From Larix kaempferi (lineage: Eukaryota > Streptophyta > Pinopsida > Pinales > Pinaceae), in assembly GCA_027924585.1 (NCBI GenBank), contig BSBM01000643.1:19207001-19271000 (forward strand): 64,000 nt of DNA. Reading direction: 5' to 3'. The translations under genes were made by a program, and so were the position numbers. Position 1 is the stretch's first letter. Each line of letters begins with the position of its first letter. Positions 43,139-55,198 of the stretch are shown one piece after another. The notes under the pieces were generated by a model, which ran no database searches, was not told the DNA's origin, and worked only from the letters and a program-made list of their open reading frames with translations.

Positions 43139-45013
43139 ATGGGGAAAAGTAGCAAAAGTGGTAAGGTCAACAGGGCTGAGCCCACAGACCTAACCTGGAT
43201 TCAGAAGCTTCCTGACTGTGAAGAACTGTTTCAGCAGGCAGGTTGGTTGAAGTTTTTCAAGAAGATAGATGGTTTCAATGCTTAGGTGTCCTGCAAGTTT
43301 GATAAGGGACTTAAAGATGATATGATCATGATGGATGCTTTGAAATTCAAATTGACTGTGGAGTTAATAGCAGAAGCTACTGAGATCAGCAATGAGGGTG
43401 AGCACTAGTTTAAAAAATTGCCTTTTGAGTTTGAACCCCAAAGGTACCTGTTGCCTAATGTGACTCCTGACTGGAACAAGGGTATCCTCATTCAAAATTT
43501 CAGGAAGGAGTGGATTGAGCCCATAAGGATACTTCAAAGTTATGTGACCTGTGAAGGAAGATATTCACTTGTATTTAAATATCATTTCAGGTTCCTTCAA
43601 CACATAGCAGGAGTTTCTAAAATGAATCTGCCCTTCTTTTTCTTAAAAAGCCTGCAGAAGATGTCAAGCAAGATAAAGCAACATGATGATCACACTTCCC
43701 AGTCACTTTTTCACCATGGTCTCACTAAACTGATCATCACCACAGTGTTGCAACATGAGGGAAGGACTAGGGATTTCTTTTTGTTCTGGTCAGATGTTCA
43801 TCCTCAAAAAGAAGACCAGCAACCAAAGAGACAGACTGACAAGGGGAAGGTAATGATGAAAAAATTAGGTCACTCAGTCAAATCTACAAGTAAAGATGAT
43901 GTTAAAGCCAAGAAGGTGACAGAGCAGGTAGCAGGACAGAGACAGGATGACAGTCAGCTCAAAGTGGTTTTAGATTACCCTAAAAGAAAGTTCACACTGT
44001 TTGAAGACAAAAAGGAACTGCCTGAAAAGAATCCATCACCTGTAGCAGATCCTCAGGAGGAGAAAAAGGTTGACATTAAAATGGTTCCTGTAGCTAAAGA
44101 AGAGATCCACATTTAGCCAAAAAGTCCCATCACAATTCTTTCAGATGATGAAGGATATCTGTTAGAAGAAGAACAGCCTATTTCTGAGATAAAAGTCAAA
44201 ACTGAAATTGAAGAAGTTCAAGTTTCAGATGGCAAAACCACAAGGCTTAACAGGAAAAGAAACAAGCTGGAAGTGGTGGAATTAGCTGTTGTTCAGTACC
44301 AAGGGAAAGAACTGAAGATGATGGGAGAGGAAGCTACATTCTGGAGACCTAAAACTAGGTCGAAAAATAAGTTGAGGTTAAACATGAAGAAGTTGTTAAA
44401 TCCTAAATTAAACACAGATAAGGTGACTATCTTAGATGAAGGGTCCATGGATGATGACAAATCAGAAATAGATAAATTGCAGCCATGTTTAAAAGAAGAG
44501 ATTAATTCAGTGGAAGCAGCAGATGAAGAAGATCCAAAGCCCAGCATTGAGGACACTTCTGAGAAGCTGTTGACAGAAGAAGCAGAAATCTTCAAGAAGT
44601 TTGACATTCCTTGGAAACCTAATGAAGAGCAAGATTCTGCAATAGAGAAAATGGCTAATTCTGACAGGGAAAATTTACAGAAGACTGTCAAGCAATATAA
44701 GCACCAAATGAATTATATGCAGGAGGTCAATGATGGTTTGATGATGGCCAATAGAAGATTAAGAGAAGATCTCCAGGATGTTCATGACAATTTTCAGGAA
44801 CTAGTGGCTGATGCAAAAGAAGCACTTAAACGGAAAAGGGTTGCTGACAGTCAATGCACTCAGCTGGAGAAGACAGTTCGAGATTTGCAGCAGAAAAACA
44901 AAGAACTGACAAAGAGGATTAATGACATGGAGAAGGAACAAAAGAAGGCCAAGAAGAAAGAACAAACTCCAGATGGTATCGCCCTCTTAGCTAAGGTGGA
45001 AAAGGACCTATAA
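43139..45013 (+). pseudogene. 624-residue gag-like/coiled-coil ORF of the insertion, three in-frame TAGs
   Basis: From the ATG at 43139 (MGKSSKSGKVNRAEPTDLTW) one frame runs to TAA at 45011-45013, broken only by TAG at 43283, 43406 and 44114; each would be Gln if CAG were ancestral. The N-terminal 220 residues are globular (ELFQQAGWLKFFKKIDGFN, VTCEGRYSLVFKYHFRFLQH, MNLPFFFLKSLQKMSSKIKQ). The middle is basic, then acidic and low-complexity. The last ~110 residues (about 505-612) form a strong predicted coiled coil (LQKTVKQYKHQMNYMQEVND, RDLQQKNKELTKRINDME). I have seen this GF..F...EGRY-LVF-YH--FL....MNLPF-LLKSL pattern in gymnosperm repeat ORFs but know no function. There is no zinc knuckle, protease or RT. 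A structural, gag-like role is a guess. Confidence 0.7.
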
Positions 45014-45672
45014 AACAGTTATGCTTTTACTTAGTTGTCATTAAATAGCAAACTGATATATTAATGAAATGCTATTTTTAGCATATTTTGTAACTTGTAA
45101 ATATTCTCTCTTTACTTTACCTCATGGAGAGCTGGAAAACAGTTAGGGTTAGAGACCTAATTGATTTTGAAAAGGATAGTATTTAGAGATGTGAACAAGT
45201 CATTGTAAGGGTTTGATTTTTGGGAGCATCAGGAGGTCTGCCAGCTGCTTGTACTTTCAGACTTATTCAGAGATAGGTACTGTAACTCTTATATACATTT
45301 ACTGATGAAATTATGAATATATGACTCTTTCCCCTTCATTTGGTCTGTGTTGGCTTCATGTTTGAACTTGTTTAGTTTCATGAATGACAAATTCATTGTT
45401 GGTTAATGTGTATTTTCTAGTAGTGCTTGTCTTTTATGTGTGAACTTCAGTACAGTCTTTTGTTGGATTTTTGTGATATATATGCATCTTTATCAGTATA
45501 TGTGTATGATTTAGTTGTTGCTTATCTGCTGAATGTATTCCATGCATGTTCTTGAATTTTATGACCAAAAACACATAAAACAAAACCCTAAACCCTAGTT
45601 TGAATTGATTTTTACTCTTGAGATTGTGTTGGCTTGTTACCCTAGCCTTAGTAACAATTTCTGGCACAAACA
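45014..45672 (+). other. 3' region of the 4-kb insertion
   Basis: No ORF is supported. A telobox-like run AAACCCTAAACCCTAG lies at 45583-45598. The terminal bases are ...TTTCTGGCACAAACA. Confidence 0.5.
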
Positions 45673-45677
45673 GTGTG
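45673..45677. repeat. Target-site duplication GTGTG, right of the 4-kb insertion
   Basis: Identical to 41629-41633. Confidence 0.9.
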
Positions 45678-46954
45678 AATGGGAGGCTTCTTAAATTATG
45701 CAAGGTTCTCAAATAAATGCTGACCCAAAAATATTAAACAATGCTACACCAATTACATTTTCAGAAGGATCAGTCCCTAAGGCTGCTACCTTTACCAAGC
45801 TTCCTACTCAATAGGGGATCCATTTTGTAGGGCAAGATGCATGTGTTGCTAGTCAAGGGTTAAGAAGTGGCCAGACTACTCAGGATTTACCTCAGATGAA
45901 AGCTACTACTATTGCATCGGCAGTATCACTCTTTCCTGAAATATATAGTAATTCACCTCGAGAGATGCAGAGGGGCACAAGTTAGGGACAACAGTCAAGG
46001 GGTGAACAACCTACAATGAATTCAGGTCCAGTTCAAAGGATATTTACACGTCCATCTCTACCTTCAGCTATTGCCACTGCCACTACATTGCTTTGTGTCC
46101 CACCTGTTTCAAAGTCATGGATTGGTGTTGTTACCAAAAATTCTGTGTCTCAGAAAGATTCTCATTTATCTCAGCAAAAATTATCCATGGCCTCCACTTT
46201 AGTCAAGGGTTCTTCAATAGCGAATATGGTATCAATCTTGGGCTCAGACCCACCAGGAACACCTCTACAAGGATAGCTAAATAAAAATTATTACAATATA
46301 CAACAGCCCCAGCAACAGAAGCATCATGGGAAGACTGTACTACCAAATTATCCTCTGAATCCGAACTATTCCCACCAAATACTCAAGCAGCCTTCACCAC
46401 AGCAACAACATCTTTAGGTTGGCCAGCATATTCTCATTCACCAACCTCTACAATATGAAGTTTGGACACAATCTCAAGTGCAATCACAGACTATACCTAA
46501 ACAACCAACACTGCATCAGCCACAAACATCACAACATTTGCAGCAACCGTCAAGGAAAATTGGGAGCATACAACAGCAGCACCTCAAACAAGTACATCCA
46601 GTTATTCCAGCATCTTTTGGGATCACTGTAAGTGGGAATCTCTCGCATAATCTAGGGTCTGTCAATGCAAGACATGCTTCTTTTAGTGTAGTTTCTAGTA
46701 GAGTGACAAATCCAGCAAAGTCAACAGGAGAAACAAATACACCTTGTCTTGATTCCAAAATAAACAGTAGCGATGGACATGTACTTCCACATAGCCGCAA
46801 TGATGCAACTTCAAGTCTACAGCATGTTAGCAATACAAACATAGTTTCTTTGCCTTATCCCAGTTCAATTTCACATCCTATGCATAATTCTGGAGCAGTT
46901 GAAAAGTTAGTGAAAAAACTAAAAAATTATCCATTTTTGGGGTCCTTAGAATAG

Positions 46955-48374
46955 GCCAACCCAACCATCCCTATGTAATGATGTAAATGTGAGACTCATA
47001 CCTTGGCACCAAGCTCCATTGGAGCCTCAACCACTCCTTCAAATTCTCATCTCTGATCCTCCTCCTAATGAAGCACCCAACAATCATGATGTTTACCATG
47101 CTGACCACCTCATGCATTTTTATGACCTCTTCTAAAACTAATTTCACAGGTGCCCTCTTTAATATTAGATATTTATACACTTTGTCTCCTTCACTGTCTC
47201 TTTTTGAACTACACAATTTTCCTTTCTACTTATTACGTTTTCATTTATCACCTTCTGCTTATTACATTCTCAGTTTTTCCCCCTAGGCTCACACTCGCAT
47301 CACCATAACTTTCCAGTCCCACATTTGGCGCTACAGGTTCTGTCTATGGTTGATCTAGATCACACAATGTTCCAATGGAAATGTGATGGCCAGAAGAGGC
47401 ACAGTGAATTACCAATAGGCTTGAAGAAGTCTGACCCTCACAACAATCATACCCTAATTGTAGTGCTGGAGACAGTTTGGGGAGGCTTTCTTGTGCATGA
47501 ACTCAAACATTTGATGTTCCCAACACCACAGTTTCTACAACCTTCTTCGATAACTGTTCAATCACCTCAGCCCTATTTAGTATTTTTGTTGACATGCAAT
47601 ATTCCTTTGGATCTATTCTTGATAGTTCTATTAGTGTTGTTAAACCCCTTTCCAGCTTATTGAATGCCTTAATGGAGTTTTGGCCTGAGATCTCAAGTCA
47701 TCCAGTGAAACCATGGTTGAAGATAGTCTTGAACTCTACAATTGATTGGTGGTACACTCCGTTGACAACTGGAGCAGTCCATATGTCTTGCCATTCATAG
47801 GAATCTGTGGAAAATCGACCCCATCGATCTCCATTGTGAGGTTCAGTTCTTATCTTATTACTAGCATCCTCATTCATTGTTAGAAGGTGGCATTGCTTAT
47901 TGTTGCAGTTGAGGTTTTTGTACTTGAAACATGTGTAGGGGAGATTGATGGACTTGACTGGATGACAAATGACTGTACCTCCCACGAAATATGCTCTGTA
48001 AGATCCTTTCAGATATCAACTCTGAGACAAGCCTGAATACATTGTAGGGCCTCTTGCATGTCTTGAACTGCTTAAGACAACATTTTTTTTCATAAGGCCT
48101 CAGAAGCAAACATTGACAATAGCATCTCTACCATGACTTGCCTCCTCGCCACATAGATTGGAATGGCTAAATAGTGCCTTAAGTTTTGTATTGCATTCCT
48201 AGCTTGAACGTGCACATTTGTGAATTTTTCATCCAACCTATGCCATCTAAGGTGCACTGAGAGCCCAGTTTGGTATGGGGTGCAAGGAAGGTAGTCACAG
48301 TGCTCCCAATATTGCTGAGAGTGCGGAAGGGTTGGGTTGGGTGTTGTCCAATAGTATAGTAGCATCAATTTCAC
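46955..48374 (-). pseudogene. DUF4283/zinc-knuckle remnant, unit 2
   Basis: Counterpart of 28660-30079. The knuckle block (47698-47985) opens MGGTVICHPVKSINLPYTCF. The DUF4283-like block lies at 46971-47216 (VSMVNIMIVGCFIRRRIRDE). A local reading change at the start of the latter (TATTTATACAC for TATTTCTTACAC) removes two codons. Same reversed order as in unit 1. Confidence 0.4.
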
Positions 48375-48499
48375 ATCTTTTTGACCTACAAGATTGCTGC
48401 TGAGTAGGTGGTTTTTTTATTAATCTCAAGGGTTAGTTTTTTTTGTCACTTTTCAGTCTACATTTTTCTTGACATGCTTTGTGTATTTTTTTCTTCAAG

Positions 48500-51097
48500 G
48501 CATTTGCTGATGAGATTGGCATTCAATTTTTGGAGACAAGTGTGAAGAATGTAACAAATGTGGAGCAGGATTTCATGACCATGGTTGCTGAGATAAAGAA
48601 GAGGTGCACTTTTTTGTTATGATGTTTTCCAACCTTTAACAAGCACCTATATTATACAATTGTGATGTTAGATGTTTGTTTGACTCCCTAATTTTAATTG
48701 TGTGTAATGGTGTAAACCTGTGCTGGCAAATCCTAATGAATCTAATTGAGATTCTACTTTTTCTATGATCTTGCTGTTTTATGATAAAGTTAAGTGGTGA
48801 TAAAGTAATCTACAGGAAGCCACTTACTGAACCTTCATCTCTGTCAGCAAAATAAAGAGTGTTGGATGTCATAATAATTGATTTTAGCCTCATTTGAAGC
48901 AAACACAACCTACAAATATTTGTGGAAATATTTCATGCACCTAGTTGTTGCTGCATTTTTGCAGAGGAGACAATTTCCTACAAGCAGAGGGTTACTGCAT
49001 TTTATATCAGATTGTATTTGACTTCTTCAGACTATTGAAAGACTGAAATACCTTCAATATTTCTTAGCGTAAATTTCTAAACTAGTGGTATCTTCTACAA
49101 CACTCAAGGGATTACTTATTTGAGGCAAGAGGTGTGCAAAAAGAACTCAGATATGCTTCTCAGGTTTATCCAACTCTTGTTTGAAGAAGTAGCAACGATT
49201 TACATCAGTTGGAAGGCTGTTAGCATCAACATCTTCTATAAAGGGACAAGTCTACTTATATCAGTAAAAAGAAACACTTCCAGGCATGTAATATAGTGAA
49301 TTCTTATTATATATCAGTCCTTGTATTATTGCTTCTCATTTTCTGTTTCAGTTTGTGTATTTATGTTTTCTTGTTAAGATATGAATATTTAAATGATCTC
49401 TATATCATACATGGCCCTAACCTTTAAACCACAAGTTACTATGCCTTGAAAACACAATTGGAAGCTTTAAAGGAGAGTGCAAGAATCATATTTGAACTAA
49501 GTTGTGAAGAAGTTAGTCGGTAGAGGAAGTGTTTAACGAAATATCAAAACCAAAATATTCCATACAATATATCTTCAAGCCTCTAGACTCCAACAGTACG
49601 CTACAGTAGATGGAAAGTGAGGTGCTTGACAAAATCGGGATTTAAATAACCTTTACAGTAAGCCTAACCATTATCAGTTGGCAAGAGAAAACAAAGTAGC
49701 AGTAGTTCAAAGGAGGAGCAGTGGTATAAACAAGTCTTCCCTAACAACAATTGAGTTAAAAGTCCAGGGTAGTATTGGCAAGGGTTATTACAAAATCAAG
49801 AATAGAAATTTGTGTTATGAAAAAATTCAGAGTTTTGCTCTATTGGTCTCTTGCTATGGCTTTCTCTGTTCTATTATTTTGAGAAAACAGAGATTTTATA
49901 AGATATATATCAGTGAATATGATTTTCTAATCTATTATGTTGAGCACGTTTAGTCCTGAGGCATTGAGATTCACTTCTAAAAGGGTCTCCTTGGCTGGTT
50001 GGCTTAGTTAATTTTTTTTTATGTTTTTCATTATATACACTTGGTGGTGGAGAATATCCAATTTTAGACATCATTGCATATGGGGTATATTATTTGTAGG
50101 CATATCTCTTTTTGTTTTGGCAAGGATTCTCTAGAGTTATTCATACTATGCCGTGATGCCTTAGACATGCCTGTGCATGGGAATTTTCATAGCAATTTTG
50201 GTCAGGCTCCAGGCTTCCAGGCTATAAAATCTTGCAAGCATCTTGAGCATATCTATCAATGTGCTCAAGATATTCATGCCCAAGTAAATTATATCTAGAA
50301 GTTTGCATGTTGCAAGCTTATAAAATTATAAATACTCATGCCCATCATTTATTTATTTGAAATTTTTCTTGCATATGGATTGAACCTTCAACCATATTCT
50401 ATTATTGTTTGCCTCTTTACTTGTGGTGGCATTACCATATGACTTTCCCTATTCGAGTGACTCAGATATATTTTAACATCAAAAATTTTAATATCAAATT
50501 TGATTAACCTCTCATTGATTGCATTTGATCCACGACATCAAAGAAATATAGCCCACACTTTATTTGTTGTTTCTAAACAATTTCTAAGAGTCAACAGTGC
50601 CAATGATAATTCCATTTTCAATTAAGCTTTTGCATGGGCCTGGACATTTGTAATTTATGGGTTGCATGCATTCGCATCACTAACCCATCTTCGTAGCAAT
50701 TTTGTTGAGGCTTCAGGCTTTAAAATCTTGCGAGCATCTTAAGCATATTTATCGAGCAAAGCCTTGTTTTCACGAAATTGTTGAACCACAGAGAGACTTA
50801 TATGTTTCTATTTTTACATGGAATTCTTTCCTAAGATGCAGCGTCACCTTGAAAGAGGGTTTTCGACAAAATGACTTCCCCTATACTCCAGAATAGAGCG
50901 TCCTAGATAGAGTCCTCATTGTGGCATCTTGCTTTTAAGGAGATTATATTTTCTATTTTATATGAAATACTATTGACTTTGCTCCATTTATTTTGTATCG
51001 CAGGATGGTAAGTCAGCCTGCCATGAATAGCAGCAGACTTGCTACTGTACAAATGAAAGGGCAGCCTGTTGTTAAAAAAAGTGGTTGTTGCTCATAA
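48500..51097 (+). pseudogene. RABD (Rab1-type) GTPase, two C-terminal exons, unit 2
   Basis: Exon 1 (48500-48603) encodes [35 protein letters not shown]. Exon 2 (51004-51097) encodes (R)MVSQPAMNSSRLATVQMKGQ, PVVKKSGCCS, stop. This is the only copy in the window whose two exons are both open and whose border (GCAG/GATGG) keeps the Arg codon. The intact QPVVKKSGCCS tail preserves the prenylation cysteines. Substitutions relative to the family include ETSVKN for ETSAKN, VTN for ATN, and Asp for the usual Ala after VEQ. The GTP-binding exons are absent upstream, so a functional GTPase is not encoded unless exons are supplied from elsewhere. Confidence 0.85.
48604..51003 (+). other. Intron between RABD exons, unit 2
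   Basis: Colinear with the unit-1 intron, no convincing coding sequence. Confidence 0.4.
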
Positions 51098-51510
51098 GAC
51101 AATTCCTAGAATAATTTTTATTGAAACTGGTTTTGAATAAGTGAAGTTGAAGATAATTGTAAGTATTTTGGATCTCAGACAGGAAAACGTCTCTAGCTGT
51201 TGAGAGATCAACAATTGATAGACAATTAAAACAAATGTATTGCAAGTTGGATCTTGTATTCTTTTCCGTCTATGAAGGGCAGCAGCTTGCTTTTGTTCCT
51301 GATAATTTGTATAGCCATGGATTATTGTACTCATGCGTAGTTTGTAAGATCATTCTTCTTTGAATTTTCATCATTGTCACAGTTGAACTGCTATATCTTA
51401 GAATTCTTTTAGTACTTGAAGCATTATTCTTGAATATGTTTGACATTCATTTTGTTCCCATGCAAAATTTGTTTGAATATCATCATTGTCAAGCAATAAC
51501 AACTTCTTAA

Positions 51511-51584
51511 AGGGTGCTAGCTCAATGGTAGAGCACCTGCCTAATTATAGATAGGAGATTGGTGGTTTGATTCCTCCGTATCCT
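51511..51584 (+). tRNA. tRNA-like pseudogene, unit 2
   Basis: Counterpart of 33212-33285. It keeps the A box, but the B box is altered (GGTTTGATTCC) and the acceptor 3' strand has changed (GTATCCT). The 5' anticodon strand is CCTGCCTA, the presumed ancestral form, and the 3' strand is TAGATAGG. More decayed than unit 1. Confidence 0.55.
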
Positions 51585-51589
51585 ATCAT

Positions 51590-51996
51590 AAATTAGTGAC
51601 TAAGAAAACGACTAAATTCGCATATATACGACTATTAGTGGCTAATTTCCAGTATCTTATAGCATTGCTAACGTTTAGTCATATTTAGCTTAATCATTAA
51701 TATGTTATCATCTAGTAGTTTATTTAGTCGTATATTTGGTAATTAATTGTGACAATCAATGACTAAATCAGTGAGTATCAATGACTAAATCAATGACTAA
51801 ATCAATGACTAAATCAGTGAGTAAATCAGTGAGTATCAATGACTAAATCAATGACTTAATCAGTGACTATCAATGACTAAATCAATGACTAATAAGTCAA
51901 CCAATTAATGACTAGTGAAATACGACTAGAGATAAGATAATGGAAATCGGATACTATTAGTCACCAACTAAAAAATAGTCGTTTATAGTCGAATTT
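51590..51996. repeat. CACTA right subterminal repeats, unit 2
   Basis: As in unit 1, but the AATCAATGACTA array (about 51753-51905) is longer, with extra AAATCAATGACTAAATCAGTGAGT units. Confidence 0.7.
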
Positions 51997-52026
51997 TAGT
52001 CATTAATTTCTCATTTTGTACTAGTG
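51997..52026 (-). repeat. CACTA right terminal inverted repeat, unit 2
   Basis: Reverse complement matches the left terminus at 1786-1815 at 29 of 30 positions. Followed by GGA and the gag text as in unit 1. Confidence 0.8.
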
Positions 52027-52390
52027 GGATACACACACGTCAACCACTGGAACATATCCAAGAAGAAGATATAGAATTTTTCCTCATAGGGAAACCCTGT
52101 CTCGACCCACTCGAATATCACAAAAGGAAACATATTAAATAAGAGAAAAAGGACTATGTTTTGGTTGTAATAAAAAATGGTCCAAAATGACATAAAGGTC
52201 AATAAATATTTTTTTCACTTTGGAGAGAAATAATGAGGAGGAAATATAGGAATCCACACAAATGGGTGAGGAATAAATTCAAAATCAACAACAACAAGGA
52301 AAAGATGTAGAAATTTTGCACAGCATAGATCCAAATAGGTGTGAAATATTACTTCATTGATAAAAGACTAGAAAATAACCTCAATTGTTT
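52027..52390 (+). pseudogene. Gag of gypsy element A, 3' half, unit 2
   Basis: Counterpart of 33692-34050, with the same THTSTTG-type start. Small indels (an extra GAG near 52236) distinguish it. Confidence 0.5.
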
Positions 52391-53930
52391 TGATAACAGA
52401 TCTAGATACGGAGGCAAATTCCATAAAATTAAACTTAGTATGGGATAATATAATCTATGAAGCCTCGTGTATGATATTTTCATTGGAAGAGTAGATTTTA
52501 TTGTAGGGATTCAATGCTTGACAACTTGTTATAGCTGCCACCACCCTCCACAGTATTTTCTTGAAAGCATGAGGCCCCGCCTTTTAAACCCAACTTTTTG
52601 TTTGATTCATTCTTTTAGTTTCTCCATAAACTGAGTCTAGTACTGATTGAAGTTAACGGTTTCCTAAAAATAGTGGTACTTAGAAAATTTTCCAATTTTT
52701 TGGCCCTTTTTTTACGTTTCGGTGACTTCTTTAAAAATCTCCAAAAAATTGGAGGATATTTCAGTTTTCCAGCGAAACATCGGTGGATTTTTGTAAGACT
52801 CTCCGAAACAGGTCGGAATACTTTTGAATTTTACGCCGAAACACCAGAGGGTTTTGTAAATCTCCCCGAAACAAGTCGGAAAATTTTTGAGTTTTTTTTC
52901 CGAAACATTAGAGAGATTTTCCAAATTAATCCGAAACATTGAGAATTTTGTGGAATAATGCCAAAATTCCAGTAGAAGTTGATAATCCCCTTCGATGTGT
53001 CACCTTTTTCCTAATTGTTTCCAAACTATTAACTTAGAAATTTTGGTGAGGACCAAGTCTTGTTGAGTTTTGGAAAAGTGATCAAAGAAAGTACCTAGCT
53101 CTCCGGATTTATGGTTTTGTCTCTGAAGCGTATCGGTGAGATTTACTGAATTCTCTATTGAGGTATATCGACAAACGATTAGAATTGACGCTCATACATT
53201 TCAACAAGCTTATGATTTTGTCACCAATGCATTTCGCAAAAGATATTGATTTTACTCTGATATGTGTCGTATTGAGTTATTTTATAACTGTTGAAGTGTT
53301 TTCTAAAGCTTTAGTGAATGATAAAAACACTCTTTGAGCTCATTTTAAGTGTGTTACTTGGGGCTTTTGGGAATTCCTTTTATACCCAAACCTCGTTAGC
53401 AAGCTCTCGTTCATCCTCTTTAACGTTGTTGCATCCTCCGCGACACCTAGAAGAGGAATATAGTCCATCTCGACTACAAACTACTAAATGCATTTTTAAT
53501 CTATCTAGGTAAGCAATTTTTGTCCTCATCCTGGTCGCTTCTCCACTTGTCCTTCAAGGATTTGTTTCATATAAGATAAAAACATAATTGGATGCTAGTA
53601 TCAACCAGCGTTTCTTGGTTTCTTCTCTTTCATTAGCTGGTTAAAACCCATTAAAATCCCAGGTATTTGGTTTCCTATTTGTAATTGTGTTTTAAAATCC
53701 CTAATGCTTACCCAATGTTATTCAAATACTATGAGGAAAACATTGTCTAAACCCTATATTTTAGATATGTTCCTCAGGCACATTTTTGTTCAAAAGAGTC
53801 TTAAACCATGATAGCTTTGGAAACATGCATATTGCTTGCATTTTGGGCTATGGTATTCACGACTTCCTTGAGAGGGGATAGTGTGCTATGCCCTGGCAAG
53901 AGATTAAGCATTTGAGCTTTAGGAGCATTG
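52391..53930. other. No recognised gene, unit 2
   Basis: Colinear with unit 1 34051-35600. It includes the CCGAAAC-core tandem repeat at about 52770-52950. Confidence 0.3.
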
Positions 53931-54680
53931 TTCATTGAATTTTGTTTACAGTCATTTCTTGTTTTCTTGAATTGCATCTAGTTAAAGTTTTGATGGAGTC
54001 TATGCCCCAAAATGATACTTCTTTTGTTTCATAGGATCCAAAGATGTCAAAAAGGGCTCCGAAGCATACCACTAAGGTAAGATTGGTTACCCCTTGGGAA
54101 CCATCCCGGGTTACTTCCATTACCAGAATCTTTACTTTTGGAATGTTCTTATTCATGGAATGTTTCTCAACATGTACCTTATCTTTATCCTCCTAAATAT
54201 CTTGGAACACATATCACTTGGATGAGGAGTATCCTTTGAATTTTGTATGTGCTTAGCAATATTTTCCATCTTATTATCCATACGTTCCATCAACTTCTCC
54301 TCTAAATGAACTAAACAAATTCTTTTCAAAGACCCTTTCATATTTTCCTACATATTTTTCATAAACTTCCCCTTTAAATTAATTAAGTAAATGGTTTCCA
54401 CAGATCTTTTAATCATATGTTCCAACTAGGACATTCGAAAAAATAGGTCTTCCCTTTCATCGTATGTTGAGGATGAGTCCTCTAGTGGTTTGAGTGGAGT
54501 GTAATTTTTTCCACTTCATTTTGGTGGAATTTTGAAATATATATAAAGATATCACACCCTATATTTCAACTCAAATAAATCATTCTACTAAAAATTATTC
54601 AAATTTAAAATGGCGTACCTTTTTCAAACCTTGATTAGAAGACTGTTTTCTGGCTGACTTGGAACTCATGTAAATCTGAA
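53931..54680 (-). pseudogene. Gag-like N-terminal region of gypsy C, unit 2
   Basis: Counterpart of 35600-36329. The 54341-54153 frame reads MKGSLKRICLVHLEEKLMER and MDNKMENIAKHIQNSKDTPH, more open than in unit 1. The primer site is at 55199-55210. Confidence 0.4.
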
Positions 54681-55198
54681 ATTTTGTCTCCTCTAGGTAT
54701 AAAACTTCAGCTTGTTACAACCTTATGTGTCCTCTTTCCAACACCATAGATCTGACCTACTTTTCATGTGCCAGTAAAAATTTATTGCAAATCTTCTAAT
54801 ACTTCTTATTTTTGGTCCTTTCAGAAGAGAGAAATTGTACAATATTCCACGTGTCTACTATTTCGGATCTAAGTCTGAAAACTATATAAAGGATACTGTG
54901 GTTTGTATTCTTTCTGATGCAATATCTCTTACTCTATTTTGATCTCACATGCCCCATAAATGACCTTTCTCCCCAAAACACATGTTTTAGACTAGTTTTT
55001 GTGCTAGTCAGAAACCCTATCTTCCATAGAAAATATCTCCAAACCTATAATGGATCGAGATCTAAAACTTTCATCACAATTATTTCGAGCTTTTTTCTAG
55101 ATGGGTTTTAAGTCTCTCTCTTTGAAACCTTGTAGAAAAAATCTTATAGTGCAAATTCCAAGATGACCTGTTTTGAAGAAACTAGTCCCAAGGAAAGA

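Larger units (their letters stand above)
41634..45672 (+). mobile_element. 4,039-bp insertion with one long ORF, TG...CA ends, no LTRs found
   Basis: The exact borders are given by the uninterrupted sites in units 1 and 3. The insert begins TGTTAAGTC, ends CACAAACA and is flanked by a 5-bp duplication, all as for an LTR retrotransposon. However, the first 1.5 kb and last 0.66 kb share no direct repeat that I can see, and there is no pol gene. It carries one long reading frame (43139-45013). It may be a non-autonomous retroelement or an unrecorded kind of insertion. It postdates the triplication. Confidence 0.85.
40245..46954 (+). pseudogene. TIME FOR COFFEE-like region, unit 2, split by a 4-kb insertion
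   Basis: Same structure as unit 1: exon 1 to 40553, intron 40554-40682, exon 2 from 40683. Copy-specific lesions include TGG to TGA in exon 1 (LF-stop where unit 1 has LFGTSYNG) and TCA to TAA after MKQQ near 41118. The ancestral TAG is at 40824-40826. Unlike unit 1, the codons at SQDFGLM and KPQKAYL keep CAG. The reading is broken at 41633 by the inserted element and resumes at 45673 with the duplicated GTGTG. The 3' part reads ASFGITVSGNLSHNLGSVNA and NSGAVEKLVKKLKNYPFLGS. Confidence 0.6.

Noticed and set aside
43283-44116. TAG codons in the 4-kb ORF as programmed readthrough sites
   Set aside because: The same CAG-to-TAG change appears in unrelated pseudogenes across the window, so cytosine deamination is the simpler explanation.
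41634-45672. Ordinary LTR retrotransposon with two LTRs
   Set aside because: I compared the first 1.5 kb with the last 0.66 kb by eye and found no direct repeat, and the 5' terminal sequence does not recur near the 3' end.
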